Assembly: GCA_017461365.1 (NCBI GenBank)
Contig: JAFTYG010000002.1
Location: 1-62,137, forward strand
Length of the DNA stretch: 62,137 nt
Reading direction: 5' to 3'
Source: Clostridia bacterium
GTDB taxonomy: Bacteria > Bacillota > Clostridia > Oscillospirales > CAG-272
How positions within the stretch are numbered: the stretch's first letter is position 1; every line of letters starts with the position of its first letter. Positions 32,256-41,489 of the stretch are shown here, in pieces. A program made the position numbers and the translations under genes. The notes beneath the pieces are model-generated. The model saw nothing but the letters and a program-made list of their open reading frames with translations. It did no database searches and was not told the origin of the DNA.

Positions 32256-33329
32256 ATGAAAGAAGGTCTTGCCATAGAAGAATTGGCGACCGAGATCATG
32301 CGTCAGAATGAAATCAAAGAGGATTACGTGGTAAACAGCAATAATCTTCAAATGGAGCTATATGACTCCGAACTGTATCTCCGTGTTATGGATAACGATG
32401 AGATTGACCGTCTTGAGCCGTTGTCCATTACGGAGGTCGCTCACAGACAGATAGGCGCAAGGCTCGGTATTCCTGCAAAATATTACAGCAGAATGCTTGA
32501 GGAGGGCAAGACCATTTTGACACAGAACGTCAACTATTGGTTCAGACAAAATCCGGAACAGCGTATGCTGCGAATATTGGAGGGAAGAGTGCGGGCTTTT
32601 TTGAGCAACCGTTATCTCAGAATAGACAATCACGAGGTAATATGCGCCGTTATGCCTGTTATTGGAGAGATTGCCAACGTAGGATTTCTCAGCAATCAGC
32701 TCACGGATAATCATCTGTATATCAAGGCTGTCAACCCGAATATGCAGCGCGAAATATCCCCCGGACGAACAGTTCAGGCAGGTATCGTAATCTGTAATAG
32801 CGAGACGGGACTTGGAACGTTTTATGTATCTCCCATGCTTTACTGTCCCGAGCATAAGCTCGGTATGATAACCGACATAGGAAAAGTAAAGCGGACGCAT
32901 TCGGGACCTGTATATAGGACAACGGAGCATTTTCAGCTTCGTCCCGAGCAGTTTTTGATGGCGGACGATACTACGTTTCTTGAACGGATACGAGACTCTG
33001 TACGTGATGCTTTGGACGAAGAGATGTTCGAGCAGACTGTAATGGCTATGCGTGAGGCAACAAACACTCAACTGAATGAAACAGATCCTCCATACGTTGT
33101 AAACGTTGCTGCAAACACCTTCGGAATTACCGAAACAGAGGAGGCGGGCGTATTACAGCATCTTATGGACAGCAATGATATGACACTCTTTGGACTCGCA
33201 ACAGCCGTAACAAGACAGAGCGTGGATGCGGAGACCTACGAGCGCGCAACCGATCTTGAGGAGATTAGCTACAAAATACTTACTATGCCCCATAATCAGT
33301 GGGAACGAATGAATCATATAGTAGCGTAA
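32256..33329 (+). CDS. DUF932 plasmid/phage-type protein
   Basis: 357 aa. It shows the hallmarks of DUF932 proteins: an N-terminal segment leading to LSITEVAHRQIGARLGIPAKYY, then a beta-rich core (VRAFLSNRYLRIDNHEV, then GIVICNSETGLGTFYVSP) and a helical C-terminus. The family is spread on plasmids, phages and conjugative elements, but its biochemical role is unknown. It precedes the SSB-like gene, consistent with a DNA-metabolism cluster. Confidence 0.82.
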   Translation: MKEGLAIEELATEIMRQNEIKEDYVVNSNNLQMELYDSELYLRVMDNDEIDRLEPLSITEVAHRQIGARLGIPAKYYSRMLEEGKTILTQNVNYWFRQNPEQRMLRILEGRVRAFLSNRYLRIDNHEVICAVMPVIGEIANVGFLSNQLTDNHLYIKAVNPNMQREISPGRTVQAGIVICNSETGLGTFYVSPMLYCPEHKLGMITDIGKVKRTHSGPVYRTTEHFQLRPEQFLMADDTTFLERIRDSVRDALDEEMFEQTVMAMREATNTQLNETDPPYVVNVAANTFGITETEEAGVLQHLMDSNDMTLFGLATAVTRQSVDAETYERATDLEEISYKILTMPHNQWERMNHIVA

Positions 33330-33370
33330 GCTGACTAAAACAAAATTTTAAAATTAGGAGAATAAATAAA

Positions 33371-34222
33371 ATGACTTACAATAACAATGAAACCGCTATG
33401 GTAGAACACAAGCCCTTTATACTTCCCGAAATGGCTTCTGGAGAATTTTCGGATGATGACCTTCAGGACGACCTTGACGGCGTACAGCTTAGCTTTACCC
33501 GTGTAAAGATACCCGCGGGTGGCGCGGTTTTCTTTGAGATTCCCGGTGACAATCCCGACGACCCCGAACCGACCAAAGAGATAGAGGGAGTTATCTTGTA
33601 TTCCCACCTTAATTACGCGTACTGGCCCGACGGATCGGAATACGACGATAACGTTCCGCCCCTGTGTACCTCTTTTGATGGTAAGGTAGGATGCGGCGAG
33701 CCCGGCGGCGCTTGCGATATTTGCATGTATAACAAATACGGTACAGCGACGGACGGAAAGGGAAATCCCGCAAAAGGAAAGGCGTGTAAGAATATGCGGA
33801 ATCTGTATATTCTTCGCAGCGGAGAAATAATGCCTATTATGCTGTCTCTGTCTCCCACAAGCCTTAAACCCTATAATGACTTTGCCAGAGCATGCTTCTT
33901 GTCCAAGAACCGTCCTACCTATACGGGGCTTGTTAAAATCACTCTTAGAAAGGTGGAAGGCGCAAACGCATACAGCGTGGCTGTATTCAAGAAGGTAAGA
34001 AACTTTGAGGGTGAGGAGCTGGCACAGGTAACGGCATACGCAAAGACCTTCAGAGCGCAGATCAAGGCATTTCTTCAGACAAGAACGACCGAAGCAATGA
34101 ACGCTAATGATGTGGATCCAATTGTTGGAGACGGCTCCTACAGCTATAGCGAGGACGGAGGTCACTTTGTCATATCGAGCAATGATTCAATCAACGGGGA
34201 TACGGACGATATCCCGCTGTAA
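33371..34222 (+). CDS. probable zinc-binding ssDNA-binding protein
   Basis: 283 aa. A Cys cluster (about residues 98-140: C, CGEPGGACDIC, then AC) looks like a zinc finger between beta-rich segments. The tail is acidic and ends DTDDIPL, very like the SSB C-terminal tip (acidic stretch plus IPF or IPL) that docks repair and replication proteins. No classical SSB OB-fold signature is evident, so this may be a separate lineage of ssDNA-binding protein. Its place between DUF932 and a sigma factor fits an element replication role. The assignment is inferred from tail and context. Confidence 0.6.
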   Translation: MTYNNNETAMVEHKPFILPEMASGEFSDDDLQDDLDGVQLSFTRVKIPAGGAVFFEIPGDNPDDPEPTKEIEGVILYSHLNYAYWPDGSEYDDNVPPLCTSFDGKVGCGEPGGACDICMYNKYGTATDGKGNPAKGKACKNMRNLYILRSGEIMPIMLSLSPTSLKPYNDFARACFLSKNRPTYTGLVKITLRKVEGANAYSVAVFKKVRNFEGEELAQVTAYAKTFRAQIKAFLQTRTTEAMNANDVDPIVGDGSYSYSEDGGHFVISSNDSINGDTDDIPL

Positions 34223-34248
34223 ACAACTTTTAAAGAAATATAATAACA

Positions 34249-34291
34249 AACAGGGATACCGCTTTCTTCGGATAGCGGTATCCCTGTTTTT
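34249..34291 (+). terminator. strong terminator directly before the sigma gene
   Basis: A 14-bp perfect stem (34249-34262 with 34275-34288) and TTTTT. The sigma gene's ribosome site begins at 34294, leaving no room for a promoter. Confidence 0.92.
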
Positions 34292-34306
34292 ACGGAGGAT
34301 TTTATT

Positions 34307-34840
34307 ATGAAATTAAGACCATTAACAGAAAAAGAACAGAAATTTGCAGAGGAGAATCACGAGTTAGTGTATTCATTCCTTAATGAAAAAAGATTAAACG
34401 AAGACGACTTCTATGATGTCGTTATATTTGGATATCTTCGTGCGGTACAGAAGTGGTGTGAAAACTCCGTTAAATTCTTGAATTTTTCAACCTATGCTTG
34501 GAAATGTATGCAAAATGAGTTGAAAGACCATTATAAGTTTCTGTCTTGTCAGAAACGCAATGATTCAGTAGTAAGCATTGATGATGCTATTTATGGAGAT
34601 AGGATTATTGGTGCTGAACGTACAGTTTCTTATGACGAATATGTAACAAGACTCAAAACAGAATTACTCCTGCACGAATTGGCACGGAGATTACCCGAAA
34701 GGGAAATGCGGATTGTCAAAATGAGAGTACACGGGGATAGATTACAGGATATCGCAAGGGCGGAGAAGCTTAATTTTCAGCAGATTGGACGGCTGCTTGA
34801 CGATATATATCCGACAGTCATACAAATATTCTATTCGTAA
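34307..34840 (+). CDS. sigma-70 family (ECF-like) factor
   Basis: 177 aa. A region 2-like segment (about 25-80, with DDFYDVVIFGYLRAVQKW then FSTYAWKCMQNELKDHYK) and a region 4-like helix-turn-helix (about 125-170, LLHELARRLPEREMRIVKMR then LQDIARAEKLNFQQIGRLL). It could direct transcription of element promoters. It is expressed only if polymerase passes the strong terminator just upstream, so it may be an output of antitermination. Confidence 0.8.
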   Translation: MKLRPLTEKEQKFAEENHELVYSFLNEKRLNEDDFYDVVIFGYLRAVQKWCENSVKFLNFSTYAWKCMQNELKDHYKFLSCQKRNDSVVSIDDAIYGDRIIGAERTVSYDEYVTRLKTELLLHELARRLPEREMRIVKMRVHGDRLQDIARAEKLNFQQIGRLLDDIYPTVIQIFYS

Positions 34841-34858
34841 TGAAAGGGAGAAGCAAGA

Positions 34859-35089
34859 ATGAAAAAAACGGTGTGCATCAGCGGTCGTGTAATGCTGCCT
34901 ATAAAAGAAGGCGCGAGAGCCGTTATTTCGTGCGGTGGAGGCTTTGTTTACACTTCGCGAGTAGTAGAAATATTTGAGGTGAGCGAGGATATGGTCCATT
35001 TCGAAACGATGAACTCTATATATAAAGTATCGCTTGTTCCCAATCCCGTGACAGCTGTAATATCGGATGCTTATGCCAAATGCGCATAA
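34859..35089 (+). CDS. small beta-rich protein, unknown
   Basis: 76 aa, soluble, preceded by AAAGGGAG. No recognised family. Its end overlaps the next frame by 10 nt. Confidence 0.55.
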   Translation: MKKTVCISGRVMLPIKEGARAVISCGGGFVYTSRVVEIFEVSEDMVHFETMNSIYKVSLVPNPVTAVISDAYAKCA

Positions 35090-35343
35090 TGGAAGGGGAG
35101 TGTATTGTTATAAAATACTTCGATAAAAATGGCGCTGAAATCAAAGCCGGTATGCTGCTTCGCATGAGCGACGGCAGTATTGAGCGGGTATTTGACACAA
35201 CCGATAACGATGGCAATTCAGATCTCGGTATCAGTGCTACAAACGAGGACTATCTTCGTAGGCATCCCGATGCTCGTCGCGAGTATTACAGTCTTATGAG
35301 TATTTGCTTGCGAAACGTTGAGGTGTGTAATGACCGGACATAG
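35080..35343 (+). CDS. small protein with uncertain start
   Basis: 87 aa if begun at ATG 35080. However, the only good ribosome site, GGAAGGGGAG (35091-35100), lies inside this frame. Used normally it would start translation at GTT 35107 or ATA 35110, giving about 78 aa beginning (M)IKYFDKNGAE. ATG 35080 and 35089 lack a ribosome site but could rely on coupling to the overlapping previous gene. It is a soluble beta-rich protein of unknown function. Confidence 0.55.
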   Translation: MRIMEGECIVIKYFDKNGAEIKAGMLLRMSDGSIERVFDTTDNDGNSDLGISATNEDYLRRHPDARREYYSLMSICLRNVEVCNDRT

Positions 35344-35740
35344 ACGAAGGTTAATAGAAAGCGGGCTTCTTGTCCCGCTTTCAAATGAAATAATTGCTCG
35401 CAGGAACGGCATCATAGTGCAGATGGCTGAACGAAAAGCCAGAGGCGAAAAAGTGCGTAGCGGAGACATTCCTAACTGTTGTGTGTTTAGATCGGACGAC
35501 TATCGTAACCACGTTTTGCTTTCAGGAAATAGGTGTTGTCAAGATGCAGAGCTTATTGCTGACAAGCTGTACGGTTATGAGGCAAGTCGCATCTGCCATT
35601 ACCTTGGCTTGCATGATCCGGAGCAACCGCCCCGTTCCTTGAAAGGCTTACCGCCATTTGAAATGTACAAATGGTGTACCCGTTCGGAGTGGGATGAATG
35701 GGTAGCACAGCGAGCGCAAGTGTCAATATTTGACGAATAA
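35330..35740 (+). CDS. small Cys-containing protein, unknown
   Basis: 136 aa from ATG 35330 (TTGAGGTG 5-11 nt upstream), overlapping the previous gene by 14 nt. It is basic in the N-terminal half, with Cys at CC, RCC, CHY and WC that could bind metal. No recognised family. Confidence 0.55.
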   Translation: MTGHRRRLIESGLLVPLSNEIIARRNGIIVQMAERKARGEKVRSGDIPNCCVFRSDDYRNHVLLSGNRCCQDAELIADKLYGYEASRICHYLGLHDPEQPPRSLKGLPPFEMYKWCTRSEWDEWVAQRAQVSIFDE

Positions 35741-35759
35741 TTATCGGAAAGGATTTACT

Positions 35760-36176
35760 ATGAACAGAACAGCAGAAAAAACTACGGCATACGCCAACGA
35801 CCTACAATCGGCACTGGCGCTTGAATGCAGTCGTGAGGATGCCAAAAGGATGGGCACTCTAAAGGAATGGAAAGTCATAAATCGAAAGGTACAGAAATTG
35901 CTCCGTAGAAGCAAACGCCTTGAACGATATATTAACGCTTCATCGAGAACTTGGCAAGACGTAAAGGACAACATACCACTCGCAGGATATATCGCTCTTG
36001 CAATATTTCTTGCCTTGCCGTGGCTTATCTTAGAGTTTGCAGTTGCAACGTTAGGAGTCCTTCTCGTCACCAAAATGATAGGCATATCCTTTTCCATCCC
36101 GACAGCCGCTATCGTGTGGCTTGTCTATGAGGTGATTGCTGTTGTTATACGGCTTATTATGCAAAAAAGGAGTTGA
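35760..36176 (+). CDS. two-helix membrane protein
   Basis: 138 aa from ATG 35760 (GGAAAGGA upstream). A charged helical N-terminus (about 1-70) and two membrane helices (about 76-105 and 110-133). Unknown function. Confidence 0.6.
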   Translation: MNRTAEKTTAYANDLQSALALECSREDAKRMGTLKEWKVINRKVQKLLRRSKRLERYINASSRTWQDVKDNIPLAGYIALAIFLALPWLILEFAVATLGVLLVTKMIGISFSIPTAAIVWLVYEVIAVVIRLIMQKRS

Positions 36177-36180
36177 TAAA

Positions 36181-36498
36181 ATGAATGAGAATGAATTTGC
36201 CGTAAAGGTGATCTTTAATGGCGTGGAATATCCCTTTGCCTTCGGTTCGGAGGCGTATATATTCCATACGGGCGTATATAACGGTATTCATAAGAAATAC
36301 GGCATAGACGGATTGATGAGATATGTGACTGCGGTACACGAATGTTATATTGCCGACAGCCGAAAAACACCCCTCAGAGACCTTGGAGACTATATGGCAA
36401 GGCATTGGGCTTCTGTTGAAGAAAGAGCCAGACGTGAAATTTTAGACGATTTCTATGAGCTATATGATAACGGAGGCGAAAATGGGACTTTTAGATAA
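36181..36498 (+). CDS. small acidic protein, unknown
   Basis: 105 aa from ATG 36181 (AAAGGAG upstream). Soluble, helical. It overlaps the next gene by 17 nt. No recognised family. Confidence 0.55.
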   Translation: MNENEFAVKVIFNGVEYPFAFGSEAYIFHTGVYNGIHKKYGIDGLMRYVTAVHECYIADSRKTPLRDLGDYMARHWASVEERARREILDDFYELYDNGGENGTFR

Positions 36499-37369
36499 GC
36501 TGGCGGCTGTTACAGTAGATACAGATACGAGGATATCCGAGCAGGATCGAAAGGTATGTCAAGCGCACCAAAAGGCTTATGAGAATGCCCGAGAAACCTT
36601 TACGTATCTTTATGAGCTATGGACGGTATTTGTGAATGAGCAGCAGAAAATGATTTCAGAGGTGTCCGAAGATTCTTATGTTCAGGAACGATATTACAGG
36701 CTGGATGGCATTTCAACAAGTGCAATAAGTAATAAAATAGAGGCATTACATCAAATTTTTATTACGTCTATCGTTCAGTATTTCAATGAAAAATATCACG
36801 TATCCGTTGAATACGACATCATAAGAAATATCTTCATTCCAAAAGCTCCTGAACATTCGTGGGAGAAGAGCCGTGCCGAGGAATATCACAAAAAGATGGC
36901 AACGATGATATTACGGTATGAGGATATATTGGAGCAGATATTCGTACAGCTCGGCGGTCGAACCTTTGAGGAGAGGGCTCTTGACGAGCTGAAAGCGAAG
37001 TGTCACGATTTCTCTTGGAATTTAAGCAGAAAGAAGCCCGAGTATATTATTCGGGGAGATACAATCCAATTTGACGGAATTGCTTGTTATTGCGAAGATT
37101 GGTGCAGACGTACCGTATGGAAGATACGCGACGGTATGAAAAGCGTTCTAAAGGCAATCGCTCACTTTGAAACACAACAGCTCGATTACCTTCCAAAGGA
37201 TATTGCGTTTCTTGTAGGGTACGATGATAAATGCTCGTCCTCTTACGAATTTGAGTATGAAAAGGTAAAGAAGATCCGTATGTTTAAGAACAATCGCGTT
37301 GACATTAAGTTTGCAAGCAAGGAATTGGCTAATCAGTTCGCCGAGACGTACCTCGGGCTTGTAGCATAA
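36482..37369 (+). CDS. DUF4942-like protein
   Basis: 295 aa from ATG 36482 (GGAGGCG upstream). A long helical N-terminal region and a C-terminal part with IQFDGIACYCEDWCRR and VKKIRMFKNNRVDIKF, which resembles DUF4942 proteins. These are found next to, or fused with, DNA methylases of mobile elements, and the neighbour here is a methylase-helicase 13 nt downstream. It probably works with that enzyme in DNA modification. Confidence 0.6.
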   Translation: MGLLDKLAAVTVDTDTRISEQDRKVCQAHQKAYENARETFTYLYELWTVFVNEQQKMISEVSEDSYVQERYYRLDGISTSAISNKIEALHQIFITSIVQYFNEKYHVSVEYDIIRNIFIPKAPEHSWEKSRAEEYHKKMATMILRYEDILEQIFVQLGGRTFEERALDELKAKCHDFSWNLSRKKPEYIIRGDTIQFDGIACYCEDWCRRTVWKIRDGMKSVLKAIAHFETQQLDYLPKDIAFLVGYDDKCSSSYEFEYEKVKKIRMFKNNRVDIKFASKELANQFAETYLGLVA

Positions 37370-37382
37370 AGGGGGATAGACA

Positions 37383-40300
37383 GTGAAATATAATTATCGC
37401 AATGAAAATATTCCCCAAGATAAACGCAGAGAGATAAACGACAAAATTCTTTATCTTATTGACGCAGGAAAGACCGAGGAAGCGGATATAATGCAAGAGG
37501 ACATCTACAATGCCTATACGGGTGACGGCGGTTTACACGGTCTGAATCGTTCCGACTATAACAATTATTCGGAGTACAGTGACGCTAAGAAAGAAATCGA
37601 GAACGGACAGTTCTTTACACCGCCGAGCATTTGTCAAACGGTAGCGGGCTGTCTTGGAGTAGGGAAGGGGGACCTTATCGCAGACTTAACCTGCGGTATA
37701 GGAAACTTCTTCAATTTTATGCCGACAGAGGTAAACCTATATGGCTGCGAGATCGATAACAAAGCCTACAAGGTTGCAAAGCATCTTTATCCCGATGCCT
37801 CTATCGTTAATCAGGATATCCGACTGTATCAGCCGGGTATCCTTTTTGATTACGTGCTTGGCAACCCACCTTTCAACGTTAAATGGTGGATCGAGGATAA
37901 TAAGGAAATGATGTCGCAGCTGTATTATTGCGTAAAGGCTTACGAGCTGTTAAAGCCTTGTGGCATTCTTGCTATTGTTGTTCCAAAATCCTTTCTTGCA
38001 GATGATTTCTTTGACGGAACGATGGTAAGAGAAATGGAGCAACGATTTAATTTTCTTGGACAGTTTGACCTGTCAAAAACTGCGTTTTCGGCAATGGGGG
38101 TATCGTCCTTTCCTACAAAGCTTCAGTTCTGGCAGAAAAAGAAAGATGCTGAGGATACATCTATGCCCTATTATCCCACAAGCTCAACGGCACGTCCGCC
38201 AGACCTTGCTGAAAGAATAGCGAGGGCAAAGGCGGAGCTGTCTGACAGTCGAATGGATCTGCTGAAAGCAACGGCGCAAAATAAGCAAACGTCAGCGAAC
38301 TTTGCGTATAAGGTGGATAAGATGCTTTATCAGATAAAGGTGCACCCGCGCATTGCTACCGAGCATTCCCGTTGCTGCGCCTACGTTCACCGCTTTTACA
38401 CCGAAAAGCAACCCGAGAGTATGCCGTATGAGGAGTGGTGCCACAAACGACTTACAGAGGAAAAGGTATTAGCATATCTCAAGCAGGTACTTAAAAAGCA
38501 GAATGAGCCGCCGCAAGAGGACAGAATAGCTCTTGTAAAGCGAGACTATGATTTTGTTTATAAGGGTTATTCCTACGCATCAAGACGACAATTGACTGAG
38601 GAAATGAAAAAGCCTGTGCCGATGTATTTGTTAGCATCGTCTGACGGTGATAATGGATTTACACGCTATTCAAAGCTGATACGAAGAAAGCAGAAAGAGT
38701 ATATTATTCAAAATCAACAGTTTGAGGATATGAGCATAGACGCTGATATAGAGCGTTGGCTAAAGTCTCTCACTATCTGGGATTCGGAGAACGAGGAAGA
38801 AATTAAGCTCAACGAAAAGCAGTGCCGTGACATCAATCTTATGCTCCAAAAAAGGTACGGATTATTGCAATGGGAGCAAGGGTGCGGCAAGACACTTGCG
38901 GGTATAGCGGTGAGTCAATACAGAATGGAGAAACAGCACATACATCACACGTGGGTAATTTCCTCTGCGATATCAATTCGCAATAACTGGGATGATGTGT
39001 TGGAAAATTATAATCTGCCATACGTATTCTTTGAACATCTTGGAGATCTGTCTCGCATAAAGCAGGGAGATACTGTCATAGCAACGCTGAACGCAATAAG
39101 AACGTATCAAAAGCAGATAAAACGGTGGGTACGAATACACAATGAAAAGATACAGCTTGTTTTCGATGAGAGTGACGAAATTTCCAACGCATCGGGGGCA
39201 ACGACTAAGGCTTGCCTTGACTGTTTCCGCCGCTGTAAGTATAAATTGCTTGAGACAGGAACGAGTACGAGAAATAACATTGTTGAGTTTGCTCCGCAGC
39301 TTGAACTGCTCTATAACAACTCGGTAAATATGATATCTTGGTGTGATAGAATTTACAAGCGTGATAAAGAGAGCGGGGAGCTCTACTCACAAGCAAACGA
39401 TTACTTCGGTATGCCTATTCCCGCATATAAGCGAGGATACTCTCTGTTTTCCGCTTCCCATCTTCCCGAGAAGATAACGGTATTCGGAATAGGACAGCGG
39501 ACGCAGGACATCTACAATGCCGACGTTCTTCGTGAAATACTTGGTAAGACGGTCATTACACGTACCTTTGAGGAAATCACGGGTAAAGAAATAAGACGCA
39601 TTCATCAGGTCCCCGTGAAATTCAGCACTGCGGAAAAGGCAATTTACCAACAGGCAATCGAGCGATTTATGGAATTACGGTGGAATTATTTCCAAAGTAC
39701 AGGCAACTCCCGTAAGGACTCTATGATGGTACTGCTTCAACAAATACTATTACTGCTCCGCATTAGCGCGGCGCCGAGCTCTATGGCAGAATATGTGGGT
39801 GATACTCCCGTGAAGATACAAAAGGTTCTGTCAATGGTAGAGGAATGGGGAGACGAAATCGTAGCCATCGGTGTGAGGCATATCCCCGTCCTTGAGGAAT
39901 ATCGGAAGGCAATACAAGCCGCATTTCCCGACAGACCTTTGTTCGTGGTAATAGGAGGTAAGACCAGCTTTGCTAAACGTAGGGCACTGCGTAAAACGCT
40001 GAAAGAGAGTAAAAACGGTATTCTACTGTGCACTCAACAGAGCCTACCCAGCAGTGTGAATTTTGAGTACGTTAACAAGATCATCATTCCCGAGCTGCAT
40101 TATAACAACTCTAAAATGAGCCAATTCTATATGCGTTTTATCCGCTATACCTCAACCGAATGGAAGGACATTTATTTTGTCACCTACGCGGGTAGTATAG
40201 AGTCGAATCTGATGCAGATGGTTATGGCTAAAGAAAAACTCAATCTGTTTATGAAAGGGCAGAATAAGGATCTTGACGAGATATACGAAAAATTCGGTGT

Positions 40301-40391
40301 TGATTACGACCTGTTATCTATGCTTATGTATCGTGAGGCAGACGAGGAAGGGCGTTTCCATATACGCTGGGGAGAACAAAAAATAGCTTAA
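37383..40391 (+). CDS. N6-adenine DNA methylase / SNF2-type helicase fusion
   Basis: 1002 aa starting at GTG 37383. The N-terminal methylase domain has FTPP (about 80), the SAM-binding DLTCGIGNFF and the catalytic NPPF (about 161-164). The second half is a superfamily 2 helicase: P-loop QGCGKT (about 499-504), DESD (about 596-599) in the DEAH position, and C-terminal motifs ending QFYMRFIRYTS. Similar fusions occur on phages and conjugative elements, where they may protect incoming DNA from host restriction. No restriction nuclease is encoded nearby, which argues for modification or anti-restriction rather than a full R-M system. Confidence 0.88.
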   Translation: MKYNYRNENIPQDKRREINDKILYLIDAGKTEEADIMQEDIYNAYTGDGGLHGLNRSDYNNYSEYSDAKKEIENGQFFTPPSICQTVAGCLGVGKGDLIADLTCGIGNFFNFMPTEVNLYGCEIDNKAYKVAKHLYPDASIVNQDIRLYQPGILFDYVLGNPPFNVKWWIEDNKEMMSQLYYCVKAYELLKPCGILAIVVPKSFLADDFFDGTMVREMEQRFNFLGQFDLSKTAFSAMGVSSFPTKLQFWQKKKDAEDTSMPYYPTSSTARPPDLAERIARAKAELSDSRMDLLKATAQNKQTSANFAYKVDKMLYQIKVHPRIATEHSRCCAYVHRFYTEKQPESMPYEEWCHKRLTEEKVLAYLKQVLKKQNEPPQEDRIALVKRDYDFVYKGYSYASRRQLTEEMKKPVPMYLLASSDGDNGFTRYSKLIRRKQKEYIIQNQQFEDMSIDADIERWLKSLTIWDSENEEEIKLNEKQCRDINLMLQKRYGLLQWEQGCGKTLAGIAVSQYRMEKQHIHHTWVISSAISIRNNWDDVLENYNLPYVFFEHLGDLSRIKQGDTVIATLNAIRTYQKQIKRWVRIHNEKIQLVFDESDEISNASGATTKACLDCFRRCKYKLLETGTSTRNNIVEFAPQLELLYNNSVNMISWCDRIYKRDKESGELYSQANDYFGMPIPAYKRGYSLFSASHLPEKITVFGIGQRTQDIYNADVLREILGKTVITRTFEEITGKEIRRIHQVPVKFSTAEKAIYQQAIERFMELRWNYFQSTGNSRKDSMMVLLQQILLLLRISAAPSSMAEYVGDTPVKIQKVLSMVEEWGDEIVAIGVRHIPVLEEYRKAIQAAFPDRPLFVVIGGKTSFAKRRALRKTLKESKNGILLCTQQSLPSSVNFEYVNKIIIPELHYNNSKMSQFYMRFIRYTSTEWKDIYFVTYAGSIESNLMQMVMAKEKLNLFMKGQNKDLDEIYEKFGVDYDLLSMLMYREADEEGRFHIRWGEQKIA

Positions 40392-40402
40392 GGAGAATAA
40401 AA

Positions 40403-41230
40403 ATGAAAATAGCATTAAATCAAAAATTTGATACACCTTATGAAAGCATAAAAATCGTTCGATATGCAAAGGACGGAAATACAGTTATAACCAAGAAAGT
40501 TATGGCTCAAAACATCGGTAACAACTTTTATGCAACAAAGCCGAGAGACGGTGGATACGGACAGTGGAAGCTCCGGGATATTTATATCTATTATCCCTCG
40601 GCTTCAATCGGCTTATATATTGAGTGCGCCGATGAAAACAGAGTTGTTAACTTACCCGACTTTATTGATACTCCCGAGGGTTTGATAGCTCACATCGATG
40701 AACTTGTAAAGAACGATCAGCATATACGTCTTTCGCTTATCGAGGTCGTTAAGTACATAGCACCGGAAAGAGTTGCAATGTACGTGAAAGCGAGAGAGTT
40801 TCGTAATTATAGGCTTGAAGAAGAAAGGGCTAAAAAGAGAGCGGGGCAGCAGGAGTCTTATCGCAAGGAAATTGAGGAGATCAATCAAAAGGCGTTTAAT
40901 CAAGAGAATGAATGTATTCGTATTTTCAAAGAAAACGGTGATATTCGTAATGATACGATCACAACGGCAAAAGCTGAAGAAGACGGATACCCCAAAACAA
41001 CAAGCACGAGTATTCTTTTATATCTCTTGCGTAAGTACGATATCCACGTACCGTTAAAAACACAAGGTTGGATAAATAATTCTCTGCACACCGTAACGAT
41101 CAAGGACGGCAGCGTTACGCGGATCGCATACAATCGAAAAAGCGTTGTCAGTAACAAGGCTATAGAATGTATCGAGAAGCTGTCACAGGCTATACAAGCA
41201 AAAGAAAAGTCGGGAGATACAAATGGCTAA
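40403..41230 (+). CDS. coiled-coil protein, unknown
   Basis: 275 aa, soluble: a beta-rich N-terminal domain (about 1-90), a long charged coiled coil (about 130-180, YRLEEERAKKRAGQQESYRK onward), and a C-terminal domain. It overlaps the next gene by 8 nt. No recognised family. Confidence 0.6.
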   Translation: MKIALNQKFDTPYESIKIVRYAKDGNTVITKKVMAQNIGNNFYATKPRDGGYGQWKLRDIYIYYPSASIGLYIECADENRVVNLPDFIDTPEGLIAHIDELVKNDQHIRLSLIEVVKYIAPERVAMYVKAREFRNYRLEEERAKKRAGQQESYRKEIEEINQKAFNQENECIRIFKENGDIRNDTITTAKAEEDGYPKTTSTSILLYLLRKYDIHVPLKTQGWINNSLHTVTIKDGSVTRIAYNRKSVVSNKAIECIEKLSQAIQAKEKSGDTNG

Positions 41231-41417
41231 GATAAATAAGCAACACAAATGGGATACCTGCATTCACGCGCTCTGTCCCTTCGGCAGAGGCTTTGCGTTG
41301 TGTAGCTACGGTATGGATTTCCCCGGAAAAGAGTTGTCCGCAAAGGATTTTCCAATTTGCATGGCGAAAGGCGTATGCCGAAAAGAAGAAGCGAAAAAGA
41401 AGACGGAAACAAAATAA
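41223..41417 (+). CDS. 64-aa Cys-rich protein
   Basis: Six or so Cys spread over the middle (CIHALCPFGRGFALCSYG, then CMAKGVC), suggesting metal binding. GGGAGAT precedes the start. Unknown function. Confidence 0.6.
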   Translation: MAKINKQHKWDTCIHALCPFGRGFALCSYGMDFPGKELSAKDFPICMAKGVCRKEEAKKKTETK

Positions 41418-41489
41418 TTTTATTTTTTTGCAAAAATAATTGATTGCCGTCGTATTTATAAGTAGAGGTCAAAAAGGAGGATAAATGCT

